A stretch of DNA of 6,675 nucleotides, from contig CAMPHU010000238.1 in assembly GCA_946886065.1 (NCBI GenBank), forward strand, positions 1 through 6,675, in the 5' to 3' direction. The position numbers and the translations under genes were made by a program. Source of the DNA: an uncultured Massilia sp. GTDB lineage: Bacteria > Pseudomonadota > Gammaproteobacteria > Burkholderiales > Burkholderiaceae. Position 1 is the stretch's first letter, and each line of letters opens with the position of its first letter. A model generated the notes under the pieces. It saw nothing but the letters and a program-made list of their open reading frames with translations. It ran no database searches and was not told where the DNA came from. Shown here piece by piece: positions 1 to 6,225 of the stretch.

Positions 1-887
<887 letters not shown>

Positions 888-1011
888 ACCACCCCTTCAT
901 GAGAACGGACGGGCGGGCTTGCCGCCTGTCCCGGTTCCCGCGATGGTAACAGAGGGATGTGGCCGCCTGAAGCTGGCAGCCTTGCTGTTAAGTTTGCCTT
1001 AATGAGCAGTC
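888..1011. other. Intergenic gap between CBS gene and M16 peptidase, with weak hairpin
   Basis: These 124 bases contain no credible gene. Just past the CBS stop codon a weak hairpin is visible at 983-1008: outer arms TGCT/AGCA and inner arms TTAAG/CTTAA around a 5-nt loop, with a small internal mismatch. It lacks a following T-run on the minus strand, so it is a doubtful terminator. I found no convincing -10/-35 pair for the peptidase; a TTAACA hexamer on the minus strand inside the hairpin resembles a -35 element but has no good -10 at the right distance. Read-through from the CBS gene into the peptidase gene is therefore possible. Confidence 0.4.
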
Positions 1012-1461
1012 TTAATGCCGCGCGCGCCGCTCGTGCGCCTGCTGCCACGAGCTGATGCGCGAAAGCTCGCCCATTTCCTCGGCCAGGAATTCGAGCAGGT
1101 CGTCGGCGCACACGACGCCGCTCAGCTTGCCCGCCGCATCGACCACCGGCACGCGGCGGATGCCGCGCAGGCGCATGCGCTCGATCAGTTCGTAGACGTC
1201 GTCGGTTTCGGTGGCCGTCAGCAGGTCCTCGCTCATGATGTCGCCGACCAGGATGCTGGCGGGGTCGAGCCCGGGCGCGATGACGGACACGACGATGTCG
1301 CGGTCGGTGACGATGCCGACCGGTGTATTGCTGTCGTCGGCCGCGTCGACGACGATCACGTCGCCGACATGGTGCCGGCGCATCAGCAGCGCCGCACCCT
1401 GCACGGTTTCGTCGCGGGTGCAGCTGATGGTCTCGCTGGTGCAGATTTCGCCGATGTGCAT
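1012..1461 (-). CDS. Two-CBS-domain protein (stand-alone CBS pair)
   Basis: A 149-residue soluble protein made almost entirely of a CBS pair (Bateman module), which in this family usually binds adenine nucleotides and acts as an energy or ligand sensor. CBS1 covers about residues 5-60 and contains HVGDVIVVD (31-39) and the ribose-phosphate motif GIVTDRD (49-55). CBS2 covers about 74-128 with RRVPVVDAAGKLSGVV (102-117); its equivalent motif is GVVCADD (115-121), with Cys118 where Ser/Thr is usual. The C-terminal tail is charged (HERRARH). The frame stays open upstream to an ATG at 1530, but the ATG at 1461 is preferred: GGGGAGG sits 5 nt before it, the protein then begins directly at the CBS fold, and the longer form would translate through an inverted repeat. 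The partner or target is not evident from neighbours. Confidence 0.9.
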   Translation of the reverse strand: MHIGEICTSETISCTRDETVQGAALLMRRHHVGDVIVVDAADDSNTPVGIVTDRDIVVSVIAPGLDPASILVGDIMSEDLLTATETDDVYELIERMRLRGIRRVPVVDAAGKLSGVVCADDLLEFLAEEMGELSRISSWQQAHERRARH

Positions 1462-1466
1462 GATTG

Positions 1467-1473
1467 CCTCCCC
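1467..1473 (-). promoter_or_regulatory. Strong Shine-Dalgarno fixing the CBS gene start
   Basis: On the minus strand GGGGAGG precedes ATG at 1461 with a 5-nt spacer. It is the strongest ribosome binding site in the window and argues against the longer frame starting at 1530. Confidence 0.8.
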
Positions 1474-1506
1474 TCTCGCTCTCGCGAATACGCCAGGCCG
1501 AAACGA

Positions 1507-1540
1507 AACTGGCGCTGTGATTTTCATCATAGCGCCAGTT
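1507..1540 (-). terminator. Perfect 10-bp inverted repeat, possible terminator of the DUF3579 gene
   Basis: AACTGGCGCT (1507-1516) and AGCGCCAGTT (1531-1540) are exact reverse complements separated by 14 nt. The structure begins 20 nt after the stop codon of the minus-strand DUF3579-like gene. Read on that strand the stem is followed by a broken T-rich stretch (TTTCGTTTCGG), which fits a weak intrinsic terminator. The long loop and interrupted T-tract leave room for another role, such as a dimeric operator for the CBS gene downstream. Confidence 0.5.
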
Positions 1541-1553
1541 GGGAAGATGGGAA
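1526..1553 (-). promoter_or_regulatory. Candidate promoter for the CBS gene, overlapping the inverted repeat
   Basis: On the minus strand TATGAT (1526-1531, 5 of 6 to the sigma-70 -10 consensus) lies 16 nt after TTCCCA (1548-1553, 4 of 6 to the -35 consensus). Transcription would start near 1519 and give a leader of roughly 58 nt to ATG 1461. The -10 falls in the loop and arm edge of the inverted repeat at 1507-1540. Prediction by eye only. Confidence 0.27.
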
Positions 1554-1559
1554 GGCCGG

Positions 1560-1913
1560 TCAGGCCGCGCCGGGTTTCTTTTCGCCCGGCAGGGGCACGA
1601 AGCAGGCGTCGACCACTTGCAGGTCGTTATCCTTGGCGAAGTTGATGACGAAATGGTAAGCCATCGGCTCGACCTTCTGCAGCTGGTGGTTCACGACCAC
1701 GGCCTTGGTGCCGTTCACGACCGTCGGGTGGACGTAGGGGGAAAACTTCAGGTGGGCGTCGCGGCCGGATGAGCCGGGGCAAAAGCAGGCCATGACCCCG
1801 CACAGGCGCTCTGCCCAGTCGCTCGGGCGAAATTGCCTGCCTTTGTTCGTGATGCCCAAGATGAAAAACTCGCCAGTGAGTTCCTTATCCGTGGTGTGCG
1901 ATGACTCGGCCAT
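1560..1913 (-). CDS. DUF3579-like conserved protein of unknown function
   Basis: A 117-residue cytoplasmic-looking protein with no signal peptide or membrane segment. The core FFILGITNKGRQFRPSDWAERL (16-37), the segment FSPYVHPTVVNG (57-68) and PMAYHFVINFAKDNDLQVV (83-101) match what I recall of the DUF3579 family, a small single-domain family common in betaproteobacteria with no established function; this assignment is from memory. A Cys cluster C38-x4-C43-x-C45 plus C104 could bind metal or be redox-active, but that is inference. The C-terminal tail (PGEKKPGAA) is probably disordered. The ATG at 1913 is the natural start of the conserved region, although its Shine-Dalgarno is poor (GAGCAAGCAG). 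It has its own AT-rich promoter candidate upstream and an inverted repeat downstream, suggesting a single-gene unit. Confidence 0.82.
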   Translation of the reverse strand: MAESSHTTDKELTGEFFILGITNKGRQFRPSDWAERLCGVMACFCPGSSGRDAHLKFSPYVHPTVVNGTKAVVVNHQLQKVEPMAYHFVINFAKDNDLQVVDACFVPLPGEKKPGAA

Positions 1914-1969
1914 AGTGCTGCTTGCTCAAACAGAAAGTACTGCGTGGATGAGAAGAACCTCAGCTCACT

Positions 1970-1982
1970 ATTATATCTTATA
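1970..1982 (-). promoter_or_regulatory. Candidate -10 region for the DUF3579-like gene
   Basis: Within the 105-bp gap after the CobD/CbiB-family gene the minus strand carries a perfect TATAAT (1970-1975) and a near-match TATAAG (1977-1982) in an AT-rich patch that stands out from the GC-rich surroundings. Transcription from the first would start near 1963, leaving a leader of about 50 nt. No good -35 is visible at 15-18 nt, so the promoter may be activator-dependent, or the match may be chance. Confidence 0.4.
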
Positions 1983-2018
1983 GAAGACTTGGGCACGAGG
2001 GCCGCGCGGCACTATCGT

Positions 2019-2978
2019 TCAGCCGAGCCACACCACGCTGGAAGTGAGGAGCAGGAGGATCATCCATAATATCAGGGCGCGCCACACCAGGCCTACCGTG
2101 CTTTGGAGGGCCCTGATGTTCGGCTCCTCTCCCGGCAGCACCTCCGCCTCGGCGTCCGTCAGGTCCACCGTGGCGGCGTCGGCCGGCAGCAGCTGGGGCG
2201 CGTTCTCGTTCGGCGTGCCCAGGCGCACGCCCATGGCGCCGCCGCCCGCGGCCAGGATGATGCCCTTGGCTTCGTCGGCCCAGCGGTTGGCGAAATTGCG
2301 CCAGGCATAGATGGCGTCTTCGAAATTGCCGACCACGGCAAAGGCGACCGCGGTCAGGCGCACCGGAATCCAGTCGATCCAGTAGAAGGCCTTGGCGGCG
2401 AACTGGCCGAAGGCTTCGTTGCGCATGTGGTCGGGCTCGTTCCAGGCGCGGGCCAGGTATTCGGAGACGCGGTACATGACGGCGCCGGCCGGGCCGAGCG
2501 GCATCAGGAACCAGAAGAACACGCCGAACACGTTGCGGTGGGTGGTGATCAAGGCATTTTCCACCGCCACGCGGGTGATCTCGGTGCTGTCCATGCCGAC
2601 CGTGTCCAGGCGGGTCCATTCCGCCAGCAGGGTGCGCGCGGTGGCTTCGTCACCCGTGTTCAGCGCCAGCTGGATATTGGTGAAATAGTGGCTGTAGTGG
2701 CGGAAACCCAGGGTCAGGTAGACGATCAGGACATTCCAGGCGAAGGCCAGGAACACCAGGTTGTAGCGCATGCACAGCCAGTACACCAGGTAGATCGGCA
2801 GCATCAGGGCCGCCATCATCAGGATCCAGCCCATGCGGCCGTTGCGCTGCTCGCCCGCATTGAACCAGCTCTCGATGCGCATGGCCAGGCCTTTGATGCC
2901 ACCGTAGATCTGGTTATCCGCGCGCAGCGGTTTCAGCTGCTCGATCAGCAGCGCGCACAGGATGGAAAAGAATGTCAT
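2019..2978 (-). CDS. CobD/CbiB-family multi-pass membrane protein
   Basis: A 319-residue inner-membrane protein. CobD/CbiB enzymes attach aminopropanol (or its phosphate) to the corrin ring to form adenosylcobinamide (phosphate). Family marks seen here: the N-terminal stretch LCALLIEQLKPLR (7-19), TEITRVAVENALITTHRNVFGVFFW (132-156, matching the family's R..VE...N..D/H segment), GPAGAVMYR (162-170), YWIDWIPVRLTA (199-210) and AAGGGAMGVRLG (243-254). Likely membrane segments are about 50-70, 72-92, 149-169, 205-218 and 299-318. Between the GVRLG motif and the last helix lies an acidic, Pro/Ala-rich loop (about 255-290). Start ATG 2978 has AAAGGG 8 nt upstream. No other cobalamin gene is in the window, so cobalamin synthesis should not be assumed; this branch is often annotated only as CobD/CbiB family, and AmpE is a distant alternative. 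Confidence 0.85.
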   Translation of the reverse strand: MTFFSILCALLIEQLKPLRADNQIYGGIKGLAMRIESWFNAGEQRNGRMGWILMMAALMLPIYLVYWLCMRYNLVFLAFAWNVLIVYLTLGFRHYSHYFTNIQLALNTGDEATARTLLAEWTRLDTVGMDSTEITRVAVENALITTHRNVFGVFFWFLMPLGPAGAVMYRVSEYLARAWNEPDHMRNEAFGQFAAKAFYWIDWIPVRLTAVAFAVVGNFEDAIYAWRNFANRWADEAKGIILAAGGGAMGVRLGTPNENAPQLLPADAATVDLTDAEAEVLPGEEPNIRALQSTVGLVWRALILWMILLLLTSSVVWLG

Positions 2979-3018
2979 TCAGGAACCCTTTTTCGTTATT
3001 GCAATACAACTGCCCGCT

Positions 3019-3047
3019 ACGATAACGGAGAAGGCCGCTGGAATCAA
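3019..3047 (-). promoter_or_regulatory. Candidate promoter for the CobD/CbiB-family gene
   Basis: In the 90-bp gap after the NUDIX gene the minus strand has TTGATT (3042-3047, 4 of 6 to -35) and TATCGT (3019-3024, 4 of 6 to -10) with a 17-nt spacer. Transcription would begin near 3012, about 34 nt before ATG 2978. Both elements are imperfect and co-transcription with the NUDIX gene is equally possible. Confidence 0.28.
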
Positions 3048-3068
3048 ATCCGGTCCTGTAAGAAAGTT

Positions 3069-3746
3069 TTACGCGCGGAGATAGTGGAACAGGTTGCGCA
3101 GCATTGCCGCCGTTGCGCCCCAGATGAAATATTGCTCATATGGCATGGCATAGAAGCTGCGGCGCCCTTGGGTTTGCGGCAGGTCCAGGGTACGGCGCTG
3201 GTGGTTCAGGCCGTCCATCAGGAAGGCCAGCGGGACCTCGAACACGTCGGCCACCTCGTTCGGATCGGCGCTGATCTCGAAAGGCGGCTCGACCAGGGCC
3301 ACGACCGGCGTGACGCGGTAGGCGCTGATGGTGGTGTGGTCCGGCAGCACGCCGATGATCTCGACGTGGCGGCGGTGCAGGCCGATCTCCTCTTCCGTCT
3401 CGCGCAGGGCGGTTTCGATGGGCGAGGAGTCGAGCTCTTCCGCTCCGCCGCCGGGGAAGCTGATCTGGCCGGCGTGGCTGGACAGGTGATCGGTGCGGCG
3501 CGTGAACAGCACCGTCACGCCTTCGGGACGCATCACGAGCGGCACCAGGACCGCGGCGCGGCGCAGGACCTGTCCGCGCACGGCCAGGGACTCTTCGGAA
3601 AACTCCGGGTCCCACGGCAGGGTTTGCAGGAAGCGGGCGCGCAAGGCCTCGGGCGTCAGGCGCGCCGGTGCGACGGGCGCTTCGCCGGCGACGCCGCCGA
3701 GCGGCATCTGGGTGGGGTCGAATACGAGCTTGACCAAAACGGACAT
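3069..3746 (-). CDS. NUDIX hydrolase, CoA pyrophosphatase type
   Basis: A 225-residue soluble enzyme expected to hydrolyse coenzyme A or its derivatives to 3',5'-ADP and phosphopantetheine with a divalent metal. The CoA-type signature is visible as LFTRRTDHLSSHAGQISFPGG (80-100), running into the NUDIX helix with ALRETEEEIGL (113-123); Glu116 and Glu118-120 include the metal ligands. The classical Glu ahead of the helix is replaced in the GGGAEELDSSPIETALRE spacing, as is usual in this subfamily. The C-terminal MPYEQYFIWGATAAML (201-216) also fits CoA pyrophosphatases. Residues 1-50 are an N-terminal extension. Start choice is uncertain: GAGGAGG abuts ATG 3746 with no spacer, whereas a TTG at codon 4 (3737) would have a 9-nt spacer. 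It follows the rplS terminator and so probably has its own promoter, though I see no clear one. Confidence 0.9.
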   Translation of the reverse strand: MSVLVKLVFDPTQMPLGGVAGEAPVAPARLTPEALRARFLQTLPWDPEFSEESLAVRGQVLRRAAVLVPLVMRPEGVTVLFTRRTDHLSSHAGQISFPGGGAEELDSSPIETALRETEEEIGLHRRHVEIIGVLPDHTTISAYRVTPVVALVEPPFEISADPNEVADVFEVPLAFLMDGLNHQRRTLDLPQTQGRRSFYAMPYEQYFIWGATAAMLRNLFHYLRA

Positions 3747-3754
3747 CCTCCTCG

Positions 3755-3776
3755 GTTGGCAGGCAAGATAGCCAAC
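3755..3776 (-). repeat. Short inverted repeat upstream of the NUDIX gene
   Basis: GTTGGC (3755-3760) and GCCAAC (3771-3776) are exact complements around a 10-nt loop. The repeat lies directly upstream of the Shine-Dalgarno, where it could be an mRNA hairpin or a small operator. Six-base arms are short enough to be chance. Confidence 0.3.
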
Positions 3777-3797
3777 TTCATATCTTGCGCCGAAAAA

Positions 3798-3827
3798 GAA
3801 AAAGGCATCCTTGCGGATGCCTTTTTC
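3798..3827 (-). terminator. Intrinsic terminator ending the rpsP-rimM-trmD-rplS operon
   Basis: A perfect 13-bp stem is formed by 3798-3810 and 3815-3827 around a 4-nt loop. The GC part is GGCATCC/GGATGCC and the A/T part forms A and T runs on both sides. It starts 15 nt after the rplS stop codon, and the minus strand continues with TTTTTC repeats. Because both flanks carry A/T runs it could also stop transcription arriving on the plus strand, although no plus-strand gene is near. Confidence 0.93.
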
Positions 3828-3842
3828 AGAACACAGGCGCTA

Positions 3843-4232
3843 TTACTCAGCAGCAGCAGCGGTTGCAGCTGCTTTACGCTGCGGCAGCTTTTCCTTGATA
3901 CGTGCCGACTTGCCCGAACGCTCACGCAGGTAGTACAGCTTGGCGCGGCGCACGTCACCACGACGCTTCACTTCGATCGAAGCGATCAGCGGCGAGTACA
4001 GCTGGAAGGTACGCTCGACGCCTTCGCCCGACGAGATCTTGCGAACGATGAAGTTCGAGTTCAGGCCGCGGTTACGACGCGAGATGACGACGCCTTCGTA
4101 TGCCTGGGCGCGCTTGCGGTTGCCTTCGACGACGTTGACGCTGACGACCACGGTGTCGCCCGGTGCGAAATCAGGGATGTTGCGGCCGAGGCGCGCAATC
4201 TCTTCTTGCTCGAGTTGCTGGATCAGATCCAT
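3843..4232 (-). CDS. rplS: 50S ribosomal protein L19
   Basis: A 129-residue protein of the large ribosomal subunit that sits at the 30S-50S interface and contributes to inter-subunit contacts. Conserved L19 segments are all present: [17 protein letters not shown] (25-41), [12 protein letters not shown] (43-54), [16 protein letters not shown] (61-76), and the C-terminal [15 protein letters not shown] (91-105). It is longer than the 115-residue E. coli protein because of a C-terminal tail of Lys/Arg followed by Ala-rich AAATAAAAE (121-129), a tail style I associate with betaproteobacteria. The ATG at 4232 is chosen over an in-frame ATG at 4253: L19 proteins begin at MDLIQQLEQ, and GGAG lies 8 nt upstream. 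It is the last gene of the operon, 122 nt after trmD and immediately before a strong terminator. Confidence 0.98.
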   Translation of the reverse strand: MDLIQQLEQEEIARLGRNIPDFAPGDTVVVSVNVVEGNRKRAQAYEGVVISRRNRGLNSNFIVRKISSGEGVERTFQLYSPLIASIEVKRRGDVRRAKLYYLRERSGKSARIKEKLPQRKAAATAAAAE

Positions 4233-4312
4233 TTTTATCACTCCAAAAACCATCTTGCTGGCGCTGCGCTGTTCTTACAAGCTTTGCCCAGTAGAGGATG
4301 GGGTTGAACAGA

Positions 4313-4352
4313 CGGGCAACATGCCCGCCGTACCATGCACACAAAGATGCAT
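4313..4352 (-). other. trmD-rplS intercistronic region with two small hairpins
   Basis: The gap from 4233 to 4354 is long compared with the other joints of this operon. It holds two short exact inverted repeats: CGGGC/GCCCG at 4313-4327 (5-nt loop) and ATGCA/TGCAT at 4335-4352 (8-nt loop). On the minus strand they lie just after the trmD stop codon, well before the rplS Shine-Dalgarno. They could protect or process mRNA or modulate rplS; no T-run follows, so they are not terminators. No strong internal promoter is visible. Confidence 0.35.
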
Positions 4353-4354
4353 TC

Positions 4355-5116
4355 TTACTCGGCAGGTTGATTCAAACCTGCCAGAAACTGTTCGTCGGCC
4401 TTGCTCAACCGGCCGGCGGCACGCGCCTGGTCCAGCAATTCGGGCCGTTTCTTCGCGGTCGCCTCCAGCATGCGCTGGCGGCGCCACTTCATGATCTCGG
4501 CGTGGTTACCACCCATCAGCACCGGGGGTACCGCTTCGCCTTCGTACACTTCCGGCCGCGTGTAATGCGGCGAATCGAGCAGGCCGTTGACGAAGCTGTC
4601 TTCGACCGCCGAGGCATCGTCGCCCAGCACGCCGGGGATGAACCTCACGACCGCATCCATCAGGGCCATCGCCGGCAGTTCGCCGCCGGACAGCACGAAG
4701 TCGCCGAGGGAGATCTCCTCGTCGACGCAGCGGTCCAGCAGGCGCTGGTCCACCGCTTCGTAGCGGCCGCACAGGATGACGAGACCGGGCTCGTCCTTCA
4801 GTGCCATCACGCGTTCGTGGGTCAGCGGTTTGCCTTGCGGCGACATGAAGACCACACGCGGCGCCGGCAGGCCCATGTCGACCTGCCTTTGCTTGGCCGC
4901 ATTGATCGCGGCTTCGAGCGGCTTCGCCAGCATCACCATGCCGGGGCCGCCCCCATAGGGGCGGTCATCCACGGTGCGGTGACGGTCCTGCGTGAAATCG
5001 CGCGGATTCCAGATCTTCAGGGCCCAGCGTTGCTGCTCGAAGGCGCGGCGGGTGACTCCCGACTGCGTCAATGCGGCGAACATTTCTGGGAACAAGCTCA
5101 CGACGTCAAACTGCAT
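4355..5116 (-). CDS. trmD: tRNA (guanine-N1)-methyltransferase TrmD
   Basis: A 253-residue SPOUT-class enzyme that uses S-adenosylmethionine to methylate N1 of G37, next to the anticodon, in tRNAs reading CUN, CCN and CGG codons; the modification suppresses +1 frameshifting. The sequence begins with the typical [11 protein letters not shown] (3-13). The trefoil-knot SAM site is seen as [12 protein letters not shown] (89-100), [11 protein letters not shown] (115-125) and [17 protein letters not shown] (134-150). [11 protein letters not shown] is at 50-60. Arg158 in RFIPGVL and Asp173 in EDSF correspond to the catalytic Arg154 and Asp169 of the E. coli enzyme. [12 protein letters not shown] (179-190) and [12 protein letters not shown] (202-213) are also intact. 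Length matches the family. It starts 26 nt after rimM with GGAG 9 nt upstream of ATG 5116. Nothing is missing or disrupted. Confidence 0.98.
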   Translation of the reverse strand: MQFDVVSLFPEMFAALTQSGVTRRAFEQQRWALKIWNPRDFTQDRHRTVDDRPYGGGPGMVMLAKPLEAAINAAKQRQVDMGLPAPRVVFMSPQGKPLTHERVMALKDEPGLVILCGRYEAVDQRLLDRCVDEEISLGDFVLSGGELPAMALMDAVVRFIPGVLGDDASAVEDSFVNGLLDSPHYTRPEVYEGEAVPPVLMGGNHAEIMKWRRQRMLEATAKKRPELLDQARAAGRLSKADEQFLAGLNQPAE

Positions 5117-5142
5117 CGGATCTCGCTCCGGTTGGATGAGCC

Positions 5143-5712
5143 TTAATAATCCAGGCCCCAGTCCAGGGTAATCAGCTTGCCCTCGATGTCGACGGTCTTG
5201 ACGAACTGGCCCACGAACGGCACGAGGCGATCCTCTACTTTCGCAGCAGGATCACCTTCTTTAACCGCAGCAGCGGCTGCCGGCGTGATGCGCAAAATCG
5301 ATTGCGCGCCGTTGTGCATCATGTCGGTCACCTTGCCCAGGGCTTCGCCCTGCAGGTTGACCACATCCAGACCGATCAGGTCGGTCCAGTAATACTCGTC
5401 TTCTTCGAGCGCAGGAAAGTCCTTGCGCGACACCTGAATCGTGGCGCCCTTGAGCGCCTCGGCTTCATTGCGGTCACGCAGGCCGACCAGCGTGGCAACC
5501 ACGTCGCCACTATGGTACTTCGCGGTCCGCACGGAAACGGGCCGCAGGGTCGGCTTGTCGAGCCACCAGGTTTTGACGTTCAGCAGCGCATCTGCATCCA
5601 CCGAGTGCGGGGTGATGCGGATTCCGCCTACCAGCCCGTACGCGCCGGACACATAGCCGACCTGGATCAGGTCGTCGGGGACTTGCACCCCGGATGCTGC
5701 CGAATCGGTCAA
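5143..5712 (-). CDS. rimM: Ribosome maturation factor RimM, apparent TTG start
   Basis: A 189-residue 30S assembly factor that binds ribosomal protein S19 and assists maturation of the 16S 3' (head) domain. The N-terminal RimM beta-barrel begins with [16 protein letters not shown] (18-33) and includes [13 protein letters not shown] (77-89). The C-terminal PRC-barrel starts at [15 protein letters not shown] (103-117) and ends with [14 protein letters not shown] (163-176) and TLDWG (182-186). An alanine run (145-149) followed by a charged stretch is inserted in the PRC domain loop. The frame has no ATG: between the in-frame stop upstream and the conserved region, TTG at 5712 is the first start-type codon, with AAGG 9 nt before it. 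GTG at 5688 is possible but has no Shine-Dalgarno. The gene begins 24 nt after rpsP, suggesting coupled translation. Confidence 0.96.
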   Translation of the reverse strand: MTDSAASGVQVPDDLIQVGYVSGAYGLVGGIRITPHSVDADALLNVKTWWLDKPTLRPVSVRTAKYHSGDVVATLVGLRDRNEAEALKGATIQVSRKDFPALEEDEYYWTDLIGLDVVNLQGEALGKVTDMMHNGAQSILRITPAAAAAVKEGDPAAKVEDRLVPFVGQFVKTVDIEGKLITLDWGLDY

Positions 5713-5736
5713 ACCTTCAAACCTTGCTTGCTTTAA

Positions 5737-5985
5737 TTAAGCAGCCGGCTTCTGCTGGGCGACCAGGCGAGCAACGGTCGGCGACAGTTGTGCGCCAACG
5801 CCTTGCCAGTGAGCCAGACGGTCAGCAGCGATACGCAGGCCGACTTCGGCGCCCGAAGCCATCGGGTTGTAGAAGCCGATGCGCTCGATGAAACGACCAT
5901 CGCGACGGTTGCGCGAGTCGGTTGCAACGATGTTGAAGAACGGACGCTTTTTAGCGCCACCACGAGCCAAACGAATAACGACCAT
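5737..5985 (-). CDS. rpsP: 30S ribosomal protein S16
   Basis: An 82-residue small-subunit protein, the same length as E. coli S16, that stabilises the 5' domain of 16S rRNA during assembly. The diagnostic beginning [20 protein letters not shown] (1-20) is followed by [21 protein letters not shown] (21-41) and [22 protein letters not shown] (53-74). The ATG at 5985 is chosen because S16 proteins start at this point; the frame's extension upstream to 6099 crosses the promoter. The Shine-Dalgarno is weak (GGA, 6 nt before ATG). It is the first gene of the rpsP-rimM-trmD-rplS operon, the usual order in proteobacteria. Confidence 0.98.
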   Translation of the reverse strand: MVVIRLARGGAKKRPFFNIVATDSRNRRDGRFIERIGFYNPMASGAEVGLRIAADRLAHWQGVGAQLSPTVARLVAQQKPAA

Positions 5986-6025
5986 AATAATTCCGAAAAA
6001 GTGAGCTGGACGGAGAAAGTCGACG

Positions 6026-6055
6026 ATTATAGCGCGCGACGGCTCCCAGCAGCAA
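6026..6055 (-). promoter_or_regulatory. Probable sigma-70 promoter of the rpsP operon
   Basis: On the minus strand a perfect TATAAT (6026-6031) lies 18 nt after TTGCTG (6050-6055, 3 of 6 to the -35 consensus). The start point would be near 6019, giving a 5' leader of about 34 nt before the rpsP ATG at 5985. The perfect -10 in a GC-rich setting and its position directly ahead of a ribosomal operon support it; the weak -35 is the main doubt. Confidence 0.6.
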
Positions 6056-6165
6056 GTGTTAACGACAACCCGGCGCGCAGTCCCGGCCGAATCAAACATT
6101 ATCGCCTATTTTTAGCCACACCGCCACCAAGCCTGATGGTCCCTCTCCCCTCTTCCGGCGAAAGC

Positions 6166-6194
6166 GTGCCATTTTGGCCAATTTGAACGATACT
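6166..6194 (+). promoter_or_regulatory. Candidate promoter of the TM2-domain gene
   Basis: GTGCCA (6166-6171, 4 of 6 to -35) and GATACT (6189-6194, 4 of 6 to -10) are separated by 17 nt. Transcription would start near 6201, about 25 nt before ATG 6226. If real, it excludes the in-frame TTG at 6196 as the start codon. Confidence 0.3.
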
Positions 6195-6225
6195 CTTGGC
6201 TTTCCTGAACGATTGGCAACTATTC

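Larger units (their letters stand above)
5986..6225. other. Divergent intergenic region between rpsP and the TM2-domain gene
   Basis: These 240 bases carry no credible gene but hold control signals for both directions, listed separately. Additional marks: GATAAT on the minus strand at 6098-6103, a possible second, upstream -10 for rpsP lacking a clear -35, and the 8-bp palindrome TTGGCCAA at 6174-6181 between the candidate -35 and -10 of the plus-strand gene. The stretch around 6120-6165 shows nothing recognisable. Confidence 0.5.

Noticed and set aside
1015..1659. A 214-codon plus-strand frame across the CBS gene and the end of the DUF3579-like gene
   Set aside because: It is His/Asp/Ala-rich antisense of two genes with clear domains and, for the CBS gene, a strong Shine-Dalgarno.
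2001..2010. GC palindrome GCCGCGCGGC after the CobD/CbiB-family gene, considered as a terminator
   Set aside because: It has no loop space or adjacent T-run, and such palindromes are frequent by chance in GC-rich DNA.
3848..3861. CAG-type triplet run at the 3' end of rplS
   Set aside because: It simply encodes the alanine-rich C-terminal tail of L19, common in related bacteria; it is too short to be a notable repeat tract.
2103..4307. A 734-codon open frame on the plus strand, spanning the antisense of the CobD/CbiB, NUDIX and rplS genes
   Set aside because: It overlaps three well-supported genes and runs through the strong intrinsic terminator. The protein is rich in Gln, His, Arg, Asp and Gly with no recognisable domain, as expected from the antisense of GC-rich codons. 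Antisense stops are rare at this GC content.
4298..5146. A 282-codon plus-strand frame opposite trmD
   Set aside because: It lies wholly over trmD, whose catalytic and SAM-binding motifs are intact, and its translation has no family resemblance or plausible start signal.
5986..6099. Upstream extension of rpsP to ATG 6099
   Set aside because: S16 proteins start at the [10 protein letters not shown] equivalent, and the extension would translate through the probable TATAAT promoter.
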